Source: Paenisporosarcina sp. FSL H8-0542 (GTDB lineage Bacteria; Bacillota; Bacilli; Bacillales_A; Planococcaceae). From it: a stretch of 64,000 bases of DNA. Below the pieces are notes generated by a model. It was given only the letters and a program-made list of their open reading frames with translations, did no database searches and was not told where the DNA came from. Where the stretch lies: the NCBI RefSeq assembly GCF_038632915.1, contig NZ_CP152050.1:476001-540000 (forward strand). Reading direction: 5' to 3'. Positions 58,810-64,000 of this stretch are shown here, piece after piece (within the stretch, counting starts at the first letter, position 1; the number at the start of each line of letters is the position of its first letter). Made by a program: the position numbers and the translations under genes.

Positions 58810-59814
58810 ATGCCTCAAGAAATTGAAAGGCAATATAAGGAAATACTCCGACAATATGTCATGCGTCAAACAGAGCAGAATTTATATGCAGGTCAAAACT
58901 TCAGCCGTCAACTTATACAAAAAAACATAGCTCCCGAAGAGGTAATTAGCATACATAAGGCAGCACTAGAAGAAATGTTCCCGGAGTTGCCAATGAATGT
59001 TTGGAATTCATTTGATTTGCTAATTGAAATGATGATTCGTTATGGGCTTGCTCATGCAGAACATCAGAGCTTGTTGGAACAGCAGGAAGAAATGAAGGTT
59101 GAAATGGACTTAGCTGCCAATGTTCAACGAACTTTATTGAAAACAACTGTTCCGGTAGTTTCTGGTTTGGAGATTGGTCTTGTTTCTGTGCCGGCTCGTA
59201 AAATGAATGGGGATTATATTTATTTTCTCAGCGACGATTTGAATAATGCTGGCGTTGCAGTTGCTGATGTCATCGGTAAAGGAATTCCTGCTGCACTATG
59301 CATGTCCATGATCAAATATGGGATGGACAGTTTGCAGGATGCAACTTCCGATCCCAAAAAAGTATTGGATGTTATCAATCGCATTGTTGAGAAAAGTGTC
59401 AATGACGATATGTTCATCTCCATGTTTTACGGTCGCTATAATGTTGAACAATCAACCTTTACATACGCCTCGGCAGGTCACGAGCCTGCCCTTTATTACG
59501 ATGCTCAAAAAGAAGAGTTCTCTGAACTTCATGCAAAAGGTCTTTTGCTGGGTGTTGTACCGAATGTCACCTATACACAACACGATGTCAAAATGGAATG
59601 TGGCGACTTTGTCGTGATGATGACGGATGGTGTGACGGAGTGCAGAACGGATGAAGGTTTCATTGAACAGGAAATCATAGCGTCTTTGATTTATTCCTTA
59701 CGTCACGAATCTGCTCAAACAATTGTAGATACCGTGTTTAAAGAACTGGAAAAGATGCAAAATTTTGAGCTTCGTGATGACTTTACACTCGTTATTTTCA
59801 AAAAAATATGTTAA
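58810..59814 (+). CDS. rsbU: RsbU phosphatase, positive regulator of SigB
   Basis: A 334-residue protein with an N-terminal RsbT-binding four-helix domain (about 1-85) and a PPM phosphatase domain (about 120-334: VADVIGKGIPAALCMSM, SAGHEPALYY, MMTDGVTE). When RsbT binds, it dephosphorylates RsbV-P. GGAGG precedes the ATG. Confidence 0.97.
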   Translation: MPQEIERQYKEILRQYVMRQTEQNLYAGQNFSRQLIQKNIAPEEVISIHKAALEEMFPELPMNVWNSFDLLIEMMIRYGLAHAEHQSLLEQQEEMKVEMDLAANVQRTLLKTTVPVVSGLEIGLVSVPARKMNGDYIYFLSDDLNNAGVAVADVIGKGIPAALCMSMIKYGMDSLQDATSDPKKVLDVINRIVEKSVNDDMFISMFYGRYNVEQSTFTYASAGHEPALYYDAQKEEFSELHAKGLLLGVVPNVTYTQHDVKMECGDFVVMMTDGVTECRTDEGFIEQEIIASLIYSLRHESAQTIVDTVFKELEKMQNFELRDDFTLVIFKKIC

Positions 59815-59817
59815 AAG

Positions 59818-59843
59818 GTTTCAAAAAGATATCGAAGTGGTAT
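59818..59843 (+). promoter_or_regulatory. internal sigma-B promoter upstream of rsbV
   Basis: GTTTCA (59818-59823), 14 bp, TGGTAT (59838-59843), in the only sizeable gap of the operon (76 bp) and 47 bp ahead of rsbV. It matches the position of the autoregulatory sigma-B promoter of B. subtilis. Confidence 0.8.
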
Positions 59844-59890
59844 TAAGTAATTATCAATTAAGTTACAGTGGATGGACGGGGTGTCAATAG

Positions 59891-60220
59891 ATGAATATTC
59901 AAGTCGTGTTAAAAGAAGAAGAGAATTTCGTTAAAGGTTTTATTAGCGGAGAAATCGATGCATTTACAGCACCGATACTTCGTGAAAAATTAGCTACTGT
60001 GCAGCCAAATGAGGGCTTGCAAGCAGAATTAGACATGTCGGATGTATCATATATGGATAGTACTGGATTGGGTGTTATTGTTGCGTTTTTCAAGAATATT
60101 AATGCCATTAACGGCCATGTTAAGTTAACGGGATTATCGCCTCGTCTAAAGAGATTATTTGATATAACTGGTCTTGGTGAAATTATGGATATTGAGACAG
60201 ACGATAAAGGTGGAAACTGA
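59891..60220 (+). CDS. rsbV: anti-anti-sigma factor RsbV
   Basis: A 109-residue STAS protein with the phosphoserine Ser57 in SYMDSTGLGV. Dephosphorylated RsbV binds RsbW and frees SigB. Confidence 0.97.
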   Translation: MNIQVVLKEEENFVKGFISGEIDAFTAPILREKLATVQPNEGLQAELDMSDVSYMDSTGLGVIVAFFKNINAINGHVKLTGLSPRLKRLFDITGLGEIMDIETDDKGGN

Positions 60221-60222
60221 TC

Positions 60223-60693
60223 ATGAGACCATTTGATTATGTAGAGATTCGAGTGCCTGCAAAACCCCAATACGTGGGTGTTGCACGTTTAACTATATCC
60301 GGATTGGCCAGTCGAATTGGCTTTACATACGATGATATCGAAGATTTAAAAATCGCTTCTTCAGAAGCAATCACTAATGCCGTGCAACATGCTTACACTG
60401 GAGTTGATGAAGGTGAAGTCGTTGTCGGATGTGCACTCTATCCAGACAAAATTGAAATCATGGTATCAGACCATGGTAAAAGCTTTAACTTTGAAGAAAC
60501 AAAAGCCAAAGTTGGACCCTATCACGAACAACAAGAAGTACAGTTTTTACGTGAAGGTGGACTTGGTCTGTATTTAATTGAAACATTAATGGATGAAGTG
60601 AAAGTCCACCACCAAGAAGGCGTAACAGTCTTTATGACAAAGTATGTCGGAGAAGAGCAGGTGGAAGAGAATGTCGAAACTATCTCCTCCTAA
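60223..60693 (+). CDS. rsbW: anti-sigma factor and kinase RsbW
   Basis: A 156-residue GHKL protein: SEAITNAVQHAY (N box), VSDHGKSFN (G1) and LREGGLGLYLIETLMDEV (G2). It sequesters SigB and phosphorylates RsbV at the cost of ATP. Its end overlaps sigB by 23 bp. Confidence 0.97.
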   Translation: MRPFDYVEIRVPAKPQYVGVARLTISGLASRIGFTYDDIEDLKIASSEAITNAVQHAYTGVDEGEVVVGCALYPDKIEIMVSDHGKSFNFEETKAKVGPYHEQQEVQFLREGGLGLYLIETLMDEVKVHHQEGVTVFMTKYVGEEQVEENVETISS

Positions 60694-61453
60694 TCATCAA
60701 ACTAAAGAACAAATTCTCGAGTGGATTAAAGCGTATCAAGAGTCTGAAGATGCAGAAGCTCAAACTAACCTGGTGATAAATTATCAACGACTGGTTGAGT
60801 CCATTGCACGAAAATATTCAAATGGGAAATCATATCACGAAGATATTGTACAAGTCGGCATGTTAGGTTTACTTGGTGCTATCCGTCGATACGACCCTGA
60901 GTTTGGCAGAACGTTTGAAGCCTTTGCAGTTCCAACAATAATTGGCGAGATTAAACGCTTTCTGCGTGATAAGACATGGGCAGTACATGTTCCACGTCGC
61001 ATTAAAGAGCTCGGACCACGAATAAAATCTGCTGTTGAAACGTTAACCACAGAACTTCAACGTTCACCAAAAATCGTTGAAATCGCTGAATATCTCGAAG
61101 TAGATGAAGATGATGTATTAGAAGCAATGGAAATGGGTAAAAGCTACCAAGCTCTTTCGATGGACCATTCTCTTGAATCTGATTCGGATGGAAGTAGCAT
61201 TACTTTATTTGACGTTATTGGCCAGCAAGATGATGGTTATGAAAAAACAGATCAGCGTATGTTAGTAGCAAATGCACTCAGTGTTCTTTCTGAACGGGAG
61301 AAACAAGTCATCCAATTTACATATATTGATCAGCTAAGCCAGAAAGAAGCCGGTGACAAACTCGGTATTTCCCAAATGCATGTTTCCCGATTACAAAGAA
61401 AAGCTATTAAAAAGTTACAAGATGCAATTCTTGCAGCTGGTGGAGTGTCGTAA
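60671..61453 (+). CDS. sigB: general stress sigma factor SigB
   Basis: A 260-residue sigma-70 family factor. Region 2 contains YHEDIVQVGMLGLLGAIRRY and FAVPTIIGEIKRFLRDKTW, region 3 VPRRIKELGPRIK, region 4 LSQKEAGDKLGISQMHVSRL. ATG 60671 is inside the end of rsbW; the longer frame to 60644 lacks a ribosome-binding site. It drives the general stress regulon; four promoters of its type are seen in this window. Confidence 0.97.
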   Translation: MSKLSPPNHQTKEQILEWIKAYQESEDAEAQTNLVINYQRLVESIARKYSNGKSYHEDIVQVGMLGLLGAIRRYDPEFGRTFEAFAVPTIIGEIKRFLRDKTWAVHVPRRIKELGPRIKSAVETLTTELQRSPKIVEIAEYLEVDEDDVLEAMEMGKSYQALSMDHSLESDSDGSSITLFDVIGQQDDGYEKTDQRMLVANALSVLSEREKQVIQFTYIDQLSQKEAGDKLGISQMHVSRLQRKAIKKLQDAILAAGGVS

Positions 61454-62052
61454 TGAACTCGATACGACATCCTTTTTTAGAGGTATTCGTCTATCAGGAA
61501 GCAAAAGAGGGAAACAATGAATCGGGAGATACGTATTTCACGTATATGAATGAGGAGTATTTTTTATGTGCTATTGCTGATGGCTTAGGCAACGGACCAA
61601 TTGCGAGACAATCATCTGAAATCATTCCGATGATTTTGGCAGAATACCATCATGAAACAATTGATGAATTATTGCTGAGATGCAACAAATTAATGTTCCA
61701 AAAACGTGGCGCTGCTGTAGCGATTGTCAAAGTAAACTTTTCTGCTAAGACCATTGCATATAGCTGTGTAGGAAACATCAAGTTTTATATGACTAGAAGA
61801 GATGACGATAAAATGATTTACCCACTACCAGTAATGGGTTATTTATCGGGAAGACCTCAAAAGCTTCGAACTCAAATTTATTCCTATAAACCGGGTGATT
61901 TGTTCCTTTTCCATTCCGATGGTGTCGTCTTAGGAAACCCCAAGAGCACGATGAGAAGTAGTACAGGAGCTTATGATTTGCACCAAACATTAATACAAAC
62001 AATTAAACATGGTGACGATGCAACATTTATCGCCGGTAGCCTGCTCCAATAA
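61453..62052 (+). CDS. rsbX: RsbX feedback phosphatase
   Basis: A 199-residue PPM phosphatase (CAIADGLGNGPIARQSSE, FLFHSDGVVLG) that resets the stressosome by dephosphorylating RsbS and RsbR. ATG overlaps the sigB stop (TAATG). Confidence 0.95.
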   Translation: MNSIRHPFLEVFVYQEAKEGNNESGDTYFTYMNEEYFLCAIADGLGNGPIARQSSEIIPMILAEYHHETIDELLLRCNKLMFQKRGAAVAIVKVNFSAKTIAYSCVGNIKFYMTRRDDDKMIYPLPVMGYLSGRPQKLRTQIYSYKPGDLFLFHSDGVVLGNPKSTMRSSTGAYDLHQTLIQTIKHGDDATFIAGSLLQ

Positions 62053-62070
62053 AATGGAGCGGGTTTTTTG
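62040..62070 (+). terminator. intrinsic terminator of the sigB operon
   Basis: CCTGCTCC-AATAAAAT-GGAGCGGG then six T; part of the stem lies in the last rsbX codons. Confidence 0.75.
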
Positions 62071-62112
62071 TGTTTTAAATTGGTTTGGATTTCGTTTCAT
62101 CCAAGATTAGCT

Positions 62113-62213
62113 ATATCTAGCTCCACGCGTCACTTTGTGCTCTAAAAGGCGGCAACTACTAAGCGCCTATCATTTCCTTGTGTCAGGCAAGAGAGGCGCT
62201 TTACGCTTTTCTT
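62113..62213 (+). repeat. dispersed repeat, family A (best preserved copy)
   Basis: Opens ATATCTAGCTCCACGCGTC and closes GCGCTTTACGCTTTTC. The closing segment matches the reverse complement of AAAAGTGGAAAGCGC (18562, 39028) at 13 of 15 positions. Confidence 0.6.
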
Positions 62214-62256
62214 ATGTTAAAATAAATGGATGTAAAGCGAAAGGATGATAAGTCAC

Positions 62257-64000
62257 ATGGACGCTAAACAAATGATGCAACGAATAGCTAAAGAAACAAA
62301 TGTACGCCCAGCACAAGCCCAGCAAGTTATCGATTTACTGGAAGAAGGTAACACGGTTCCTTTTATTGCACGCTACCGTAAAGAAGCGACAGGCTCACTG
62401 GATGAAGTACAAATTAAAGCGGTTGAAGATCGTTACCGTTACATACAGCAACTAGAGCAAAGAAAAGAAGAAGTGCTGCGCTTGATCGATGAGCAAGGGA
62501 AATTAACTGAAGAATTATCCCAAGCCATTCAGGCAGCCTCTGTATTACAAAGACTCGAAGATTTGTACCGACCATATAAGCAAAAACGCAGAACAAAAGC
62601 GACAATAGCAAAAGAAAAAGGATTAGAACCTTTAGCTTCGTTATTATTAAAATTTTCCCAAACACAGCCGGTAGAGTTAGCAAAAGACTTTATCAATGAA
62701 GAAAAAGAAGTGATGAACGCTGAAGAAGCATTGCAAGGTGCGCGTGATATTTTAGCGGAACAATTTGCGGATGACGCGAAAATACGTGAGAAAATCCGAA
62801 ACTTAACTCGTGCAGAAGGGTCAATTGTATCCACTGTGAAGAAACAAGAGGCCGACGAGAAAAGCGTATTCGAAATGTATTATGATTACACGGAGCCAGT
62901 AAAGAAAATTGTGCCCCATCGAGTTCTTGCATTAAACCGTGGTGAAAAAGAAGATATTTTGAAGATCAATTTGCTTTCACCCGTGGATAGAATCATTAGT
63001 GTCATGCGCGATGAGTGGATTCCAACGCACAGTTCCTCGCTAAGCATCAGTCAAGTAGCTGAAGCGATTGAGGATTCTTATAAACGCCTGATTGCTCCAT
63101 CAGTCGAGCGGGAAATTCGCACGGAGCTAACAGAAAAAGGGGAAACACAAGCCATTCATATCTTCTCTGAAAACTTGCGAAACCTTTTATTACAGCCTCC
63201 ATTGAAAGGTAAAGTCGTTCTTGGGGTAGATCCGGCTTATCGTACAGGTTGTAAATTAGCTGTCGTGGATGATACCGGGAAGCTTCAGGAAGTATCCGTC
63301 ATTTATCCACATCCACCAAAAGCAGATCCGACAGCGTCCAAAAAAACCATTTTGGATGTATTGAAGCGATACCCTGTTTCAATCGTTGCCATAGGTAACG
63401 GAACAGCCTCCCGTGAAACGGAGCAATTTGTCGCGGAATGTTTGAAAGAAGCAGATCGTGAAATTGCTTATGTAATAGTAAACGAAGCTGGCGCAAGTGT
63501 TTATTCGGCTTCAGACACTGCTCGTGCGGAATTTCCTCATCTTCAGGTAGAACAACGCAGTGCAGTATCGATTGCTCGAAGACTACAGGATCCGCTATCA
63601 GAATTAGTCAAAATTGAACCTAAAGCAGTAGGGGTTGGACAATACCAACACGACGTCTCGCAGAAAAAACTAAATGAATCATTAACATTCATAGTAGAAA
63701 CTGCCGTTAACCAAGTGGGTGTTAACATTAACACAGCCTCTGCATCGTTATTACAATATGTTTCGGGTCTCTCCAAAACCGTAGCTGAAAATGTCATCAT
63801 CATGCGAGATGAAAATGGCAAGTTCACTTCACGCGCACAACTGAAGAAAATTCCGCGTCTCGGCGCCAAAACATACGAGCAAGCTATTGGGTTCTTACGT
63901 ATTCCTGAAGCAAAAAACCCGTTTGATGCGACTGGTATCCATCCAGAAAGTTATCAAAGTGCTGAAGAAGTACTGAAAACAGCAGGGTTGAAGAAAGCAC
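62257..64000 (+). CDS. tex: RNA-binding transcriptional accessory protein Tex (partial)
   Basis: The first 581 residues of a protein of about 720. The N-terminal helical region (VPFIARYRKEATGSLDEVQI), the YqgF-type RNase H fold domain (VVLGVDPAYRTGCKLAVVDD) and helix-hairpin-helix (FTSRAQLKKIPRLGAKTYEQ) are seen; the C-terminal S1 domain lies beyond the window edge. Tex binds nucleic acids and affects transcription. AAAGGATG precedes the ATG. Same position as B. subtilis ydcI. Confidence 0.96.
   Translation, partial: MDAKQMMQRIAKETNVRPAQAQQVIDLLEEGNTVPFIARYRKEATGSLDEVQIKAVEDRYRYIQQLEQRKEEVLRLIDEQGKLTEELSQAIQAASVLQRLEDLYRPYKQKRRTKATIAKEKGLEPLASLLLKFSQTQPVELAKDFINEEKEVMNAEEALQGARDILAEQFADDAKIREKIRNLTRAEGSIVSTVKKQEADEKSVFEMYYDYTEPVKKIVPHRVLALNRGEKEDILKINLLSPVDRIISVMRDEWIPTHSSSLSISQVAEAIEDSYKRLIAPSVEREIRTELTEKGETQAIHIFSENLRNLLLQPPLKGKVVLGVDPAYRTGCKLAVVDDTGKLQEVSVIYPHPPKADPTASKKTILDVLKRYPVSIVAIGNGTASRETEQFVAECLKEADREIAYVIVNEAGASVYSASDTARAEFPHLQVEQRSAVSIARRLQDPLSELVKIEPKAVGVGQYQHDVSQKKLNESLTFIVETAVNQVGVNINTASASLLQYVSGLSKTVAENVIIMRDENGKFTSRAQLKKIPRLGAKTYEQAIGFLRIPEAKNPFDATGIHPESYQSAEEVLKTAGLKKA

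Noticed and set aside
1..64000. CRISPR arrays, tRNA or rRNA genes, prophage, transposase genes
   Set aside because: None found on reading both strands; repeats present are short and degenerate.

Overview
The window looks like a moderately AT-rich Bacillales chromosome. The right third follows the Bacillus subtilis order ddl-murF-cshA-ydbS-ydbT-ydcA-acpS-ydcC-alr-ndoAI-ndoA-rsbRSTUVW-sigB-rsbX-tex. Gene content and protein flavour (YodB/MhqR-type quinone control, many small stress proteins, degenerate Bacillaceae/Planococcaceae-type dispersed repeats) suggest a Planococcaceae relative such as Sporosarcina, Paenisporosarcina or Planococcus. That placement is inference. No rRNA, tRNA, CRISPR array, phage or intact insertion sequence was seen.

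Left end (1-23 kb): the 3' end of an azoreductase gene, an S66 peptidase, a decayed ABC transporter, a membrane GGDEF-EAL protein, YceI beside a YodB/HxlR-type redox regulator, murB, an anchored penicillin-acylase-like Ntn hydrolase, a tandem Fluc (crcB) pair, a P1/DmpA peptidase with a perfect TetR-like palindrome in its leader, a UspA protein, a decayed P-type ATPase fused to 21-bp tandem repeats, mntR, cvfB, a DUF1002 protein, a ring-cleaving dioxygenase under a perfect MhqR-type palindrome, several GNATs, LytTR and AraC regulators and a YidC paralogue.

Middle (23-45 kb): a lipoprotein Cu/Zn SOD, an MFS carrier, an M15 carboxypeptidase, a LysM-Gmad2 protein, the queCDEF operon under a preQ1-I riboswitch with its own terminator, cls, tcyP, a three-gene cassette (GNAT-class V aminotransferase fusion, HTH-TPR regulator, MFS exporter) with twin 17-bp operators, a second MFS pump, the csoR-copZ-copA copper operon with two CsoR-type boxes, a CBS-pair protein and rodA.

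Right (45-64 kb): cell-wall precursor genes (ddl, murF, alr), cshA behind an unusually long structured leader, PH-domain membrane proteins, a rhomboid protease, acpS, the EndoAI/EndoA toxin-antitoxin pair and the complete eight-gene sigma-B module, then the start of tex.

A recurring theme is stress signalling. The RsbRST stressosome frees RsbT to activate RsbU, which dephosphorylates RsbV, which draws RsbW off SigB. Four sequences in the window fit the sigma-B promoter consensus: one inside the rsb operon (autoregulation) and one each ahead of an lmo0937-type membrane peptide, a DUF4064 protein and a small hypothetical stress-like protein. A second theme is electrophile/quinone stress (AzoR, YceI, YodB-like regulator, Mhq-like dioxygenase). 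The least explained elements are the GNAT-aminotransferase cassette, the cshA leader RNA and the scattered 21-bp-period repeats.
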